Positions 1-11,049 of a stretch of DNA of 64,000 nucleotides are shown here, in pieces. A program made the translations under genes and the position numbers. This stretch comes from Zygnema cylindricum (taxonomy: Eukaryota > Streptophyta > Zygnematophyceae > Zygnematales > Zygnemataceae). Below the pieces are notes generated by a model. That model had not been told where the DNA came from. It saw only the letters and a program-made list of their open reading frames with translations, and did no database searches. The DNA is taken from assembly GCA_037447655.1 (NCBI GenBank), contig JBBHKE010001626.1, positions 62,001 through 126,000 of the forward strand. The letters are read 5' to 3'. How positions within the stretch are numbered: position 1 is the stretch's first letter; each line of letters begins with the position of its first letter.

Positions 1-241
1 CGCACATTCTTGGTGTTTTCTTTAACTTGGGATATACTAGACAAGATTTGGTACTAATTAATAACAACTACGGTTACACGACTCCCTAGAAAAACTGTAC
101 ATATCCCGTTCATAAACCAAGAGAGAATCCCAAACAATGCATTTAAAACGAGTTCCCAAACGAGGAACTCTTTAACCTTTAGACAAAAAGTAAAAACGAA
201 AGAAAGAAAGAAAAAAAGACAGTACGCAACTAATCTCTTTC

Positions 242-2107
242 TTATCCTTTATCTTCTTGCCCACAACTTAATTGCATTTCTTCTAACTGACTAGTTGTCA
301 ATACCTCTGGTTGGGAGTTAGAGGATGACGCTTCTTTTGAATTATCACCTCTCCTACGGTTTCGATGTTCCTCTGATTCGTCGACGACTAATTCGTCCCC
401 TTTCGCCATAAGTTGTTTCATTGTCCGGAATTCATCGTAATGTTTTCTCCGATGTTCTTTAAATTTATGTTCGTCTTTAGACCCTCCGGAATCCTCCAAA
501 CTTTCTTCTTTGAAACTCACTTGCTCTTTCCCTGGCCGCCTATTCCGGGCCTTTCCATCTTGACCTAAAAACAAAAACAAATAAAGAAGCAAATTAACTT
601 ACGAAGGAACCACTATTGTTTGAAGAACGAATTTTTGCGTAACGAAGTTTACAACATGAGAAAAACAAAAAAAAGAGTAAGAGTGAACAAATTCGGTCCC
701 AAGTCATGGACAAGTGTAAATGAAAAACATTGACTTAGTATTTTTTAAATATTGTCTTAATTTTTTCGTAGTATCTATCTTTATTCAAACAAATTATGCC
801 CCTAGAAGATTTATGCCTATTCATTTTTGCTAAAATTCTCCATCCATATTTGTAAAAAATCCTATCCTAAAACTTATATATTCCATTCACATGAAGCGAC
901 GTCTTCGTACTTAGTTTCCTTTCTTTTCCTTTTCCACCTTCCCTCATTCCTCCCACATTCTCTCATTTCCTACTCCTCACTTTCTAGCCTCTCTCATCAT
1001 GACCCATCTCTCTTCAAACCTCTCCCATGTCGTCATCTCTCCCATACACCACCTTTAATTGGGCATTCCCATCCCACGAAATGCTCCTCTCTCATTCGTC
1101 GAACAAGTTCTTCAACTCCTCCCTTCGTATTCCCCTCGGGTTTCTCTCTCAATTCTTTCTCTCTTGTTTCTTTCTAATGCCTCCCATTGCTCGCTTCTAG
1201 ACCATCCTCTCTTATTCCCTTCCTATTTTAAGAGAGAGAGAAAGAGATTACTTTTTTTTACTTCTATCACATGCTAATTCCACTTCTCTATCATGGCTCT
1301 CGCATCCTTTCCTTTTTCATTTCTCACTCCTTCCTGAAAAACTCTCATCCCTCGCGCAACAAAAAATGTCGAACACCGATGAAACTGATAGAATTAACAG
1401 CCTCACAAGCCTTTAGGATAACAAGAAAACAAATGCCAGTTCCTCTCCTCATTTATGATTCCTCCATTTTCTATCATACGCTCCCAGTCTCCTCTTAATT
1501 CTTTTTCTTTCCTCTTACTCTTTATCTCACTCCTGTTCTCCTCTCCCATTTACATCCTTTCCTCTCCATCCCTCTCCCTTTTGTCCACATTCCCTTCATT
1601 TCTTTCCCTCAAGTATCCATGTCCTTTCCCTCATGATTCCCACAACCATTTCTCTTCTCTCTCGCTCCCATTCCCCCTTACCCCCATTCTCCCTTACCCC
1701 CATGCCCTACCATCCCTTCATCTCATTCCCATCATTCTCACTTCCTTCCAAACATAAATCCTCATTTTCGAACCTTATCCCAAACCCGTCTCGCAATTAA
1801 CACATACCATTGGCTTCGTCCATATCGCCGAGGTCAAAGTCGCTGAGGTCATCCTCCGAGGAAGTCCACCCTCCTCCACTTCGCTTCCTCCCGAGCTTCT
1901 CGGAACTCTCTCCCTCTCCCTCTCCCCCTTCTCCTCCCTCTCCGCTGGAAGCCATTTGAGAGAGAGCGTTCCGTATGGCTTTCGCATGTTCAGAATCGTC
2001 GGTTTCGTCTTTTATGCAGGCAGTCGCCGCCTCAGCCACCCAATCATCTGCTCTCACAGGCTCAATCTTATGGTTAATTCCAGTCCGTTTAACAGTTATT
2101 TGAAGGA
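242..2107 (-). CDS. Protein phosphatase 1 inhibitor-2-like gene (IPP-2 family), N-terminal exon not found
   Basis: Two exons on the minus strand join in frame: 1808-2107 and 242-564 (stop TAA at 242-244). The donor reads AATG|GTATGT and the acceptor TTTTTAG|GTCAAG, giving ...DEANGQDGKARN. The downstream exon carries HRRKHYDEFRTMKQLM, matching the HYNE/HYDEF motif by which inhibitor-2 covers the PP1 active site. The upstream exon has HAKAIRNALSQMA and GGGWTSSEDDLSDFD, which match plant inhibitor-2 in order, including acidic CK2-type serine clusters. The family inhibits type-1 phosphatase catalytic subunits in nucleus and cytosol and is largely disordered. At least 207 residues are encoded, slightly longer than plant homologues. 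The exon start at 2107 is inferred from an AG acceptor just after an in-frame stop. The N-terminal KGILK/RVRW-type PP1-docking exon was not located with confidence; RRVKW is readable near 2628 on the minus strand but runs into a stop. The 1.2-kb intron is CT-rich and holds no other gene. Confidence 0.8.
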
Positions 2108-2735
2108 CTATTCAGATTCCTTTTCGGGATTTTAAAGTGTGTTATGTTTCAAAAGGTTTTGAAGTGGTTTTGGGTTTTTGTTTCGCGAGGGTGTCAAGTT
2201 ATTTTACCATGTACAATTTCTAAGGAACAAAAAATTAAGATGCTTCCCGTTTCCAGTCGTTATCCTTTCTCTCTCTCCCATTCCCTCTCACATTTCTCTT
2301 CCTCTCTCTCATCTCCCCTAACAATAATGTTTCGACAGTGTAAAAGTCAACCCTGAGACAATGCCAGTCAAACTCAGTCATCTGCTCTCTCAGCCTCATT
2401 CTTACAGAAGACTTCGGCCCGTCCAACAGAATTTGAAGGAATACTCAGTTTTCCTCTTGAGATTCAAAAGTGAGTTATGTTTTAAAAGGTTCTAAAGCAA
2501 CTTTAATCGTGGGTTTTTTTTTTCAACTTTATATAAGCAAACGACTCCCACGAAAACTGACAAAACTTCAAGGAACAGTTCATGGAAATTATACCCATTC
2601 AAAAATTTGCAGCTTTCTCCCTTTCCCACTTCACCCTTCTGCCCCTCTCTCCGCACTCCCTCAAATTAGGGTTTTGAGCAATAGAAAGTCAACCGTAGTC
2701 AATGTCAGTCAAACTGAGTCAAGCCCATGGAAATT
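2040..2735. repeat. Decayed tandem duplication around the 5' part of the inhibitor-2 gene
   Basis: The start of exon 1808-2107 and the intron before it (about 2040-2190) recur in diverged form at 2380-2530. A second shared stretch (AAAGTCAACC...CAGTCAAACT) is present near 2342 and 2686. The unit is about 340 bp. The second copy of the exon keeps the splice context but encodes a different, non-homologous-looking frame, so it is probably dead. Confidence 0.55.
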
Positions 2736-3300
2736 TACCGTCGAGTCCGTGAAAACCGCCATCTGAGTCCATCGAGAGTTGATGAAAAGGGGTCTTAGGC
2801 TCATTTATTTTTTGTCGTGGAAAACGCTGCGAATCATTAAAGTCCAAATTTTCTTCGTCCCATACGACCTTTCTTCTGCACGGAACGGAACGGAAAAAAA
2901 CACACAGAGAAAATCACACTTCAAAATCAGAACCAAACTAGTAAAATATCAACAACATTTACCAATATTTAAATACAAATGCAGTTAATGGTGTTTAACT
3001 GCTTAAATTCCTATAAAGAAAACAGGTGAGGTAAAATTCTGTGATATAGAATCGAACTGGGTAAGAGGGTTTTGAGAAAACCTAAATGTATAAAGAATGA
3101 GACAAAACCCTAAAACCTTTAAAAGTGTGAAACTGTCCAAGACATCCAAAACTCTCATTCCACAAATTCCAAAAACCTTTGTTTGTGAAAAAGGAAGAGT
3201 TTCAGGCTCCAGAAAAGACAAAACTAGGAATAATAATATTTTAGACATAGTGTTCCTTTGAACTCAAACATCACATCTCCAAGAGCTCTATCGGAAAGAT

Positions 3301-3710
3301 TGCCACGTGGCAGTCTGATACTCCGTGAAAAATAATAAATTTAAAAAGATTTCGAGTAACAAGACTCTAAAAATTTGCCACGTGGCAGCTCGTTTTCCAA
3401 ACTGAGCCTACCAGATGGAAAAGGAAACTCTGTTTAGGATAATGCCAGGTGGCGGGTAAAACTCATCATGCAGGGTATTGCCACGTAGGATGATGATCAT
3501 TTTTTTCAAACTGACACGTGGCATCGAGTTTGTTCGAAACCATGGCCATATGGGCTATTGATATGCTGCCACGTGGCAGCACCGGCTCCCCCCTCACCTC
3601 TGCTTCCCTTTGCCGCTCGCCCTGCGCATGACGTCAGCGTCTTTCTACCAGCGCTAGCAGGCAGTAAGCTCCGCCGCAATTCGCTGAAAAGGCAGTCAGC
3701 CACGTCAGTT
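3301..3710. promoter_or_regulatory. Cluster of ACGT-core (G-box/ABRE-like) sites upstream of the inhibitor-2 gene
   Basis: TGCCACGTGGCA-type palindromes occur at 3301, 3377 and 3566, with variants at 3443 (CCAGGTGG), 3480 (CCACGTAG), 3513 (ACACGTGG) and 3699 (CCACGTCA). A TGACGTCA palindrome lies at 3629. Eight ACGT-type sites in about 400 bp is dense. Plant bZIP and bHLH factors bind GCCACGTGGC. The position, 1.2-1.6 kb upstream of the first visible exon, fits a promoter; function is inferred. The interval 2780-3300 holds no recognisable gene. Confidence 0.5.
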
Positions 3711-3748
3711 CCGTACGTGTGAGGTCACGGCTGGCAGTCAATGTAAAC

Positions 3749-4257
3749 CTTAGTTTCAAAAGTAGGTGAAAGTAGGCCCATACAATATGCCTATTGTATG
3801 TAAAACATACAATATGACCTTAAGACCCATATTGTATTGGTCGCAAAATGAAAAAAAATAGTAACAGGGTTGAGTTGCACATCGATCGATAGAGAATTCA
3901 ACGTCATGTCTAAATTTTGAAAAACATTCGGACAAAAGAAATAAAATCTGTGAGTTTTGAGGTGTTTTTTTATTTTAACCGTCAGATTCGGACGATCGGA
4001 CGGTCGCTGATCAAAGTAGCGATGTAAGAAGATCACATGAAAAGCCCATAACACAACTCATCCTACGCTGTGTCAGTTCGCTGAAATTTCGTCCAGCGGG
4101 CGTGCGCTGTACTACGATCATACGTCAGATTCGTACGTTCGTGCAAAAGTGTGCACAAACGCACACACATACAGTATGCCTACTCTACGCGAGTTTTGTG
4201 CCAAGTTTTGTGCGCCTACCAAAGGCATACCATAGAAACGCCTACTTTTGAACTATG
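3749..4257 (-). mobile_element. hAT-type MITE, inverted copy of 17143-17648
   Basis: This 509-bp sequence is the reverse complement of 17143-17648, with recognisable similarity throughout. Ends read CTTAGTTTCAAAAGTAGG and CCTACTTTTGAACTATG, matching the CATAGTTCAAAAGTA terminal inverted repeat of the other copy. No clear 8-bp duplication is left at this copy, so it is older or its flanks have mutated. It has no coding capacity. Confidence 0.8.
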
Positions 4258-5034
4258 CTTCAAAATCTACAACTACACTACGCGACACCGAGTATAAGGA
4301 CAGATTTCAAAAGTACAACTTTTAACCGTAACGACTTAGCAAGCGTTTCCATGACGGCTTTACAAGCTCCCCCCCCCCCCCCGCTATATGCACGCTGCTG
4401 AGTGCTGACAGTCCCCAAAACCATCCTGAACACATTTTTGATTTTTTTCACATCGCGTTTTTTTTTTGTTGCTTTGTCGATTACCGCAAGGCATGATATT
4501 TTTATTATTCTGTCTACGCGAATAACTGAGGATACGGACATATTTAATAGGCACTGGAATCCAGCTAGGCATATCTTTGCGGATACGCCAAAAGTACTAG
4601 ACGGTCAATTTGACCGCTACACTCTTTCCGCCTCCTTGCAATCGACGTCACCTTTTTTGAGTTATTAGGTTGTTAGCAGTTCAGAGTTTAGCAAGCGGCA
4701 AAATGCGTCCCTTTGCGGCAACAAATATTCCACACGTGTGACGACTCTAATTGGCTCATACCTTGCAACGAGCAGCCGATTTTAAAATTGATTCGTCCCA
4801 TAGGACAGCCGTACTCTCCCAGAAGCGTAGATTGAACGGGAATGGCGCATATTCTCTCAGGGATAGGAAGACTGCTACAGTAGAGAATTTTCTCGCAACC
4901 AAAATATGGTATATTTAGAAAACGAAAACGGACGGCCCGGATTACTTCTCAGAACCGGCCGGAAAAAGATTTCAAATTGTATCCGTTCGTTTTCGGCCGT
5001 CAAATATTTCACGGGAGAAAACAAATGACGAGAC
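4258..5034. other. Intergenic, no gene recognised
   Basis: A run of C at 4369-4382 and T-rich stretches are the only local structure. Short frames here lack domains or splice support. Confidence 0.4.
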
Positions 5035-5036
5035 TA

Positions 5037-6313
5037 CACCGCGAATCGTTATTAGTGTCAAAGTTTCAATAGTGTTGAAGAAAATTTACCGTAATTGATG
5101 CTAATTAAGGGTGGCGTTCCATCAGACGAAAAGTGAGGTTGTTTACAGAAATCTGGACATCTCCGTACTATTCCGTACCTCTTATTTTGTTTTTATACGC
5201 GAACAACATTACAGAGAATCTTGCCAATATTCTCCAAAGGTCTGGGAGGTAACAGTGACCGTTGGATGTTTTTTCGCGAAGCATTCGCTTCGAAAGTTTC
5301 TGTAAATGGTGATGTACCTCGAGGAGGTACATCACCATTTACAGAAAAAATTGAGCCGCGACACGTTGGATAATGAATGTACGTGTCAAGACGGCAACCA
5401 ACGGAAATCGAAAAATTTCGCACATGATATATACATTCAAAAATTCAACGGAAATCACGAAAGTGATCTCGTAACGAGCTTTCGTCGCGCTATTTTTGTT
5501 ACCGGCCATTCATCACACTATTTGTGGAAGCACTCATTCGTCACGCGAAAAAGCAGATACCCTAAAAATAATGAGCTGGCATCTGACAAGCGTTTGCGAA
5601 GAGTACAAAATGTGTGTGGTACGATGCCCTGGTCCGCACGTACATGGTATGCAAATGATGATTTCGAGTTGAAGTTTGTCGGTGTAAAATTATTTGACAA
5701 TTTTCAGTATACGATCTTATCTTACGTGGTACCACTCATTTCTGAGCACGTGGATTACAGACTCTGCGCGAGAGAACAGCGTTCAAAATGTAGCATTCTG
5801 TAATGTTGTTCGTACGATTACAGAATTTCCTGATGGAACGCCACCCTAAGAATTTGATTTTTTTTTTTAAAAGGTGTATTCTAATTTCGGCATTATGCTA
5901 ATTTGTGAACAGAAAAAATGAAATATTCTCCGTACGATTATAGACATTAATATATGTATTCGTACAAAATATTAGAAATCGTACGCCGTCGTGAAATTTA
6001 AATATCCGTACATGTCCAGACTAGTTTACGTGTCATACTAATCCGTTTTTGAGCGCACGTTCCTACGCGTGCGCGTATAATTTAATTCATTTTTTGTAAC
6101 ATTTTCACTTGAAAAGGTACATTTATGTACGGTCTGACATCTACTATACACCACACTATTTATAATTCATTGTACTTTCAGTCTTTACGCTATTTTGTAC
6201 GGTACCTTAATTAACGTCAAGGAAAAATTAAAATCATGTATCCTATTTGAAAAAAAAATCAAAATTTTAAGAACCCAAATTAGTGACTTTGACACTAATA
6301 ACAATGCGCGGTG
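5037..6313. mobile_element. Stowaway-like TA-flanked MITE, interrupted by a Harbinger-like MITE
   Basis: The left end CACCGCGAATCGTTATTAG (after TA at 5035) and the right end CTAATAACAATGCGCGGTG (before TA at 6314) are near-perfect inverted repeats of about 27 bp including the TGTCAAAG extension. The TA flanks suggest a Tc1/mariner-type (Stowaway) origin. The Harbinger-like element 5109-5846 lies inside it, so the uninterrupted element was about 540 bp. No transposase is visible. Confidence 0.75.
5109..5846. mobile_element. PIF/Harbinger-like MITE, family 1, copy A
   Basis: Perfect 16-bp terminal inverted repeats, GGGTGGCGTTCCATCA, are flanked on both sides by TAA (5106-5108 and 5847-5849). 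A 3-bp TWA duplication with GG-starting termini is characteristic of PIF/Harbinger. The element is 738 bp without a transposase. A perfect hairpin with two 24-nt arms and a 3-nt loop lies at 5297-5347. A 165-codon frame inside (5306-5803) starts in the hairpin and is broken in copy B, so it is not treated as a gene. The best relative is 16814-22377. Confidence 0.85.
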
Positions 6314-6676
6314 TACCGGACGGCAGACTCATTCGTTGTTACAAAATATCGTACTATCTCAAAAAAAGATACGCACAGTCTGGAATTTCTAGTGTTGTGT
6401 ATCGGTAAAAAAGTTATCGCGATAACACCGATACCGATAGTTATCTGTTATCGAACGGTCAGAGGTCCCGATATAACGGTCCGAGACCAACAAATTACAT
6501 ATCGGTGATAACTTTTAAAATATATAGTACGCATACTATAGTACCATATTATATAATGTATTACTGTATTCTACAATTTACATTATATAACGTGGCATGC
6601 CAGGTATACGAATCTGTTCCGTAACTATTTAACTGAAAATTATTACGGACAACGCAGCACATAAAACGTAGACAAA

Positions 6677-7757
6677 CTTAAAATGGGAATTGATCATAAC
6701 AGTGACTGTTTTGGTTGCGCACAGTCACTTACGTCACTTTGTCAAAAAATGTACGTTTAAAGTACATATTGGTACAAATAAAGTAGCGTTGAGTACAAAT
6801 TTGACGGTCAATCGGCTGGGCAACTTTGACTTTCAAAATATAGTTTCAACCGCTTAAAATTTTGCCGCGCTTGCGGACGTCGACCGTCATAATAAAATGA
6901 GCGATTCACACGGCCGACGAACGTCGACGAACGTTTACGGTAACAATATTGCGCAACCACATGTAAATAAAAGTGTTGCAGACAGCCACTTTTTGTCGTT
7001 ACGTTAGCTCCACGGTGAGAGCACCTAGTCGCAAAATTGAAATTTAGTCGTCTAAGCGTTACATTGAACTTAGACGCAAAGTGAAACGGAACTTCTTTAA
7101 ATAAAGTATTATAAGTCTTGTACGGAAATATTAAAACACACAAAACGAAATAAACGTTGTACACTGTAATAAAACGAACCAGCGTAAAAATATCTATTGA
7201 AATTAAATGAAAAAAATGCGCATCGTCACGCGCGATGAAATCAAGCCACACTATCTACGAATCAACATTCTTACATTAACAACAAAATTTTGTTTCGTGC
7301 GTTTTACTAATTCCGTACAAAACTTACAGTCGTTCAGTTTAGTTTAAAGAGGTTTCGTTACAATTTGCGTCTAAGTTCAATGTAACGCTTAGACGACTAA
7401 ATTTCAATTTTGCGGGTAAGTGCTCTCACCGTGGAGCTCACGTAACGACAAAAAATGACTGTATGCATCACTTTCATTTACATGTGGTTGCCGCAGTTTT
7501 GTAACCAGAAACGTTCGCCGGCCCTGTTAATTGCTAATTTTATCTTGACGGTCGACGTCCGCAAGCGCGGCAAAATTTTAAGCGGTTCAAACAATATTTT
7601 GAAATTAAAAGTTGTCCAACCGATTGACCGTCAAATTTGTACTCAACGGTATTTCATTTGTACGAATATGTACTTAAAACGTACAACTTTTGACAAAGTG
7701 ACGTAAGTGACTGTGCGCAACCAAAACAGTCACTGTCATGATCAATTCTCTTTAAAA
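6677..7757. mobile_element. Foldback element with inverted-repeat arms of about 400 bp
   Basis: The arm at about 6677-7095 is matched in reverse complement by about 7365-7757 (for example CAGTGACTGTTTTGGTTGCG near 6701 and its complement near 7712). The roughly 270-bp loop between them is unique. The arms include an apparent 147-codon minus-strand frame (6808-7251) without domains. A second fragment of this family lies at 40830-41140. Long arms with a short loop are typical of foldback/MULE-derived elements. Confidence 0.75.
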
Positions 7758-8110
7758 TAATACTTTATAGTTATAAAACTATATTAACGAAATGAAAAAA
7801 AAAATTGTAAAATTTGAGAATCTAAATTTTTCGAAAAAAAAAAGACGAACAGACTGCCGCCTATTTACAACCACCATATTTTTGAACCTACTATAACCAG
7901 GCAGCACATTTGAGGAAAAAATAGTTTTTTATAAAATAGTAAAAAACTAAAATTATATATTTATTTATTCTAATGGATTATGAAGAAATTGTAGGAGGAG
8001 AGGAGGATGGGACACAAATTTTTGATGAGGAGGTAGTAGAGATTCAGAATGTCAAAGAATTAGAGAACTTAAAAAAATTAAGGAAGAATGCAAACATGCT
8101 AAAAAATCCA

Positions 8111-8550
8111 TTTGAATATGGTGGATTCGGAATTTTACAACATTGATAATTTGAAAATTGGATTTTGATGATTTTGACATGGCATAATTTTATAGATTCA
8201 GATTTTAAAAGGTAGGAATTGTAGAAATTTGAGATTTTGAATATGGTGGATTCGAAATTTTTCCACATTGATAATTTAAATATTGATTTGGATGATTTTG
8301 ATGATTTTGACATGGCATATTTTTATAGATTCAGATTTTAAAAGGTAGGAATTGCAGAAATTTGAGATTTTGAATATGGTGGATTCAGAATTTTACAACA
8401 TTGATAATTTAAAAATTGGATTTTGATGATTTTGACATGGCCGATTTTATAGATTCAGATTTTAAAAAGTAGGAATTGCAGAAATTTGAGATTTTGATTA
8501 TGATGGATCTGGAAATTTAAAACATTGATAATTGAAAAACTGGATTTGAC
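8111..8550. repeat. Tandem repeat, about 125-134 bp unit, roughly 3.5 copies
   Basis: Units begin near 8111, 8236, 8370 and 8495, each starting TGAATATGGTGGATTC or a variant, and contain GATGATTTTGACATGGC and GATTCAGATTTTAAAAGG. The last unit is partial and more diverged. The unit is AT-rich and has stops in all frames over the array. Confidence 0.85.
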
Positions 8551-9184
8551 AAGATATGAAGTATTGAGAATTTGGGAATTCAATTTTTAACATTATGACA
8601 TTTAATTCATGCATTGGAGACTTGCATGTTAACGCCTCTAAACTGGACTGAAAATAGGACTAAGAAATATCAGAAATGTATTAAATACCGCCATGTACCG
8701 AATCAATGTATATGGAACCTGCGATAATAGCTCATAATCGTCCAAATTTCAAGTTATGCATGTATTTTGCCCGACCTTATTTAAGATCGTTTGTAAAATC
8801 GACTGAAAATACATTATCTTAAAAAGCAACAGTCAAAAGGTCATTGAGGAAGGGTATGGGAGCGTGGAACCCAAGTAAAACCCTCTTAAATTACAATTAA
8901 TGAAGGAAAAATCGCGATTTTTTACCGAAATCGGGGGGAAGGGGGTCCGCGGCTTGTTCGGGGAATATCACGTACAGTTGAGTGTACTGGCCGTACATTT
9001 ATATGTACGTTCCTTACAGATATCGCCGATAGTTACCGTTATCGGTTTTATCGCCGATAAATACCGATAAATATTGGTTATTTATCGCCGATAACACCGG
9101 ATATATCGTACCAATATATCGATTATCGGCTACCCGAAAAAAGGCCCATATCGGTTATCGGCAAATCCTTACCGATACACAACA

Positions 9185-9627
9185 TTCCGAATTTCGTCTC
9201 CAATCAAATTTGTTCTTGCCACAAGATTTCTCTGAATATTGGCTAGTTGTAGAATAGATTTTGTAATCAGAAGTATACAAAAGGAAAGAAGAAGATATAC
9301 CTATTTTTTATTTGTCATATTAAGGTTTGCCAAGTGCCACGTGGACGTGATATTTTAAAATTGTTCTCCCGTGGCAGTCACACCTGTCAGCTGTCATCCG
9401 CGAAGTTTGCAGTTGACTTCTTTCGTCGCTGAGTCAAACGACAAAAAAGTTTGTCGGGAAACAGCTGCAAACGTCAAACTTGAGATTGTTTGCCGGCAAA
9501 GTCCGCACTTGCCAGTTTTCATTTTACCGTATCACGTCACGTTCTAATTTTGTAACATTCTGTTACGTCAGCAATATTCTGTGAGACCGTGCATAGAGCG
9601 GGGGAGGAAAGCTTGTAGAGTACAGTA
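9185..9627. other. Intergenic between elements, no gene recognised
   Basis: It contains one GTGCCACGTGGACG G-box-like site near 9336. No domain, RNA gene or further repeat was recognised. Confidence 0.4.
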
Positions 9628-10134
9628 CACCGCCAATCGCTATTAGCGTAGAAGTTTCTTTAGCGTACATGAAAAATTACCGTGGTTTACGCTAATTAAG
9701 AATTTGAAAATTTTGAAAAAAAACATACATTCTAATTGTTTAATAATTCTAATTTGGATCTTTGAAAAAAATAAATGTCGGTAGCAAACATGCTTACACT
9801 AGTATAGGTATTCGTACAAAATCTTACAAATCGTACACAAATTGTACGTTCACACAGTCGAAACGTGGTTGCTGGACGAATATGTGCGAACGTGATATTT
9901 GACAGCCCGATTAGACCCCCTTTTTAGAGCGCACATTCTCATGCGTCCGCGGCTACTAAAACTCATTAATTATACTTTTTCACTTAAAAAGGTACAAATT
10001 TGTACGGTCTGACACTTTCCGTACACCACACTAAATAGCTGATGGCGTACTTCCATTTTGCACGGTACTAAAAAATTAACCCTAAATAGAGTAAAGAAAA
10101 AAATAGAATGAACTACGCTAATGGAGAATAAAAT
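9628..10134. mobile_element. Stowaway-like MITE, truncated at the sequence gap
   Basis: It starts CACCGCCAATCGCTATTAGC after TACAGTA and is the inverted equivalent of 39360-39918, matching nearly throughout. The right end is lost in the N run that follows. It has no coding capacity. Confidence 0.8.
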
Positions 10135-10144
10135 NNNNNNNNNN
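10135..10144. other. Assembly gap (10 N)
   Basis: Ten N characters mark a scaffold gap inside a MITE copy; the true length is unknown. Confidence 0.99.
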
Positions 10145-11049
10145 GGACAAAGCGTAAGACAGATACGACTACTATGGGCTACGCTTGCTAGGCTGGCCTT
10201 GCATCCTCGGTGTACTGGCGGGAAATGTTTTTGACATGGTCGGATCGTTCGCATCGGGTATCATCAGCATAGACAGAATGCGAAACAGGCGGAGCATCGG
10301 CCATGGTTGCGTGGTGGGCATCGCTGTGCCTTCATGTCACCTCCGACTCAAAAGTAAAGGGGGAGCCGGGCTAAATGGATTTTGTGTTGTGACCGAGTAA
10401 AAGTTCAAATCCTGGAAATAGGAACGTGAAAACGACATACAATATGCTTTTGCGCGTCACACAAATGATCGGATATAGGCTGACTGGCTATGGGTACCAG
10501 AATGCCAGCTCACACGTGGATCCAATTTCGTGAAGTAAATAAATTGAAACCAGTTAAAGACTGTGAATGCTGCCCAGAAAAAGTTTAACTTCTAGCGAAT
10601 GGAAAATGATCATTGAACTCGTTGTGAGTGAGAGGTTTTGGACATTGCGGTAGGGCTTTATCTCCAAGAATTGGCAAAAACATATCCATCAGCAGAGAAA
10701 ACATATGGGCGCAATGGACATCAGTCCAATGCTGTCGACGGGACAACCATGTTTCCCCATTCTATTGTTTCAAAACTGTAGCGATTTGATTGCTTACCTT
10801 ATTTGTCTTATTCGTTTTAGAAAATACTGACCTTTGACTTTGCCAGATTTTCAGTTTGGTATTTCATGGGGGGCAAGATAAGGCTCTCGATTTGTTGCCA
10901 TTCTACGGCATGTGGCTAAGAAAAAAAATGTACATTGAACATTTGTTAGTTTGTTACCATAATGAAGAACCGTCAGGTGGACACAAAGCGCAATAGTTTG
11001 ATATTGATCGAAAAAATAAAATGAATAAAGTTAAATTTGCTTCTGTACT
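10145..11049. other. Intergenic, no gene recognised
   Basis: Short frames (for example 10185-10400) show no domain or splice support. No match to other repeats of the window was noticed. Confidence 0.35.

Larger units (their letters stand above)
6393..9184. mobile_element. Large terminal-inverted-repeat element with TATCGG-rich subterminal repeats
   Basis: Ends read TGTTGTGTATCGGTAA and TTACCGATACACAACA, exact inverted repeats. Both subterminal zones (6400-6510, 9020-9180) are packed with CCGATA/TATCGG words, as expected for transposase-binding subterminal repeats. An imperfect direct repeat, GAATTTCT / GAATTTCG, brackets the ends, suggesting an 8-bp duplication (hAT-like), but the exact boundary is uncertain by 2-4 bp. 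Inside are a foldback element (6677-7757) and a tandem array (8111-8550). No transposase gene was recognised. Confidence 0.6.

Noticed and set aside
3003-3248. 81-codon minus-strand frame with Phe/Leu-rich sequence
   Set aside because: It contains repeated AACCCTAAA-like words and no domain; no splice or homology support.
5306-5803. 165-codon plus-strand frame inside MITE copy A
   Set aside because: It begins in the hairpin, has no recognisable domain and is broken in copies B and C.
6808-7251. 147-codon minus-strand frame
   Set aside because: It lies in the arm and loop of the foldback element; the mirrored arm does not preserve it.
8111-8550. CRISPR-like repeat array
   Set aside because: Units of 125-134 bp are contiguous without unique spacers, and the DNA is eukaryotic.
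10185-10400. 71-codon plus-strand frame after the gap
   Set aside because: No domain, no splice support and no repeat homology; not distinguishable from chance.
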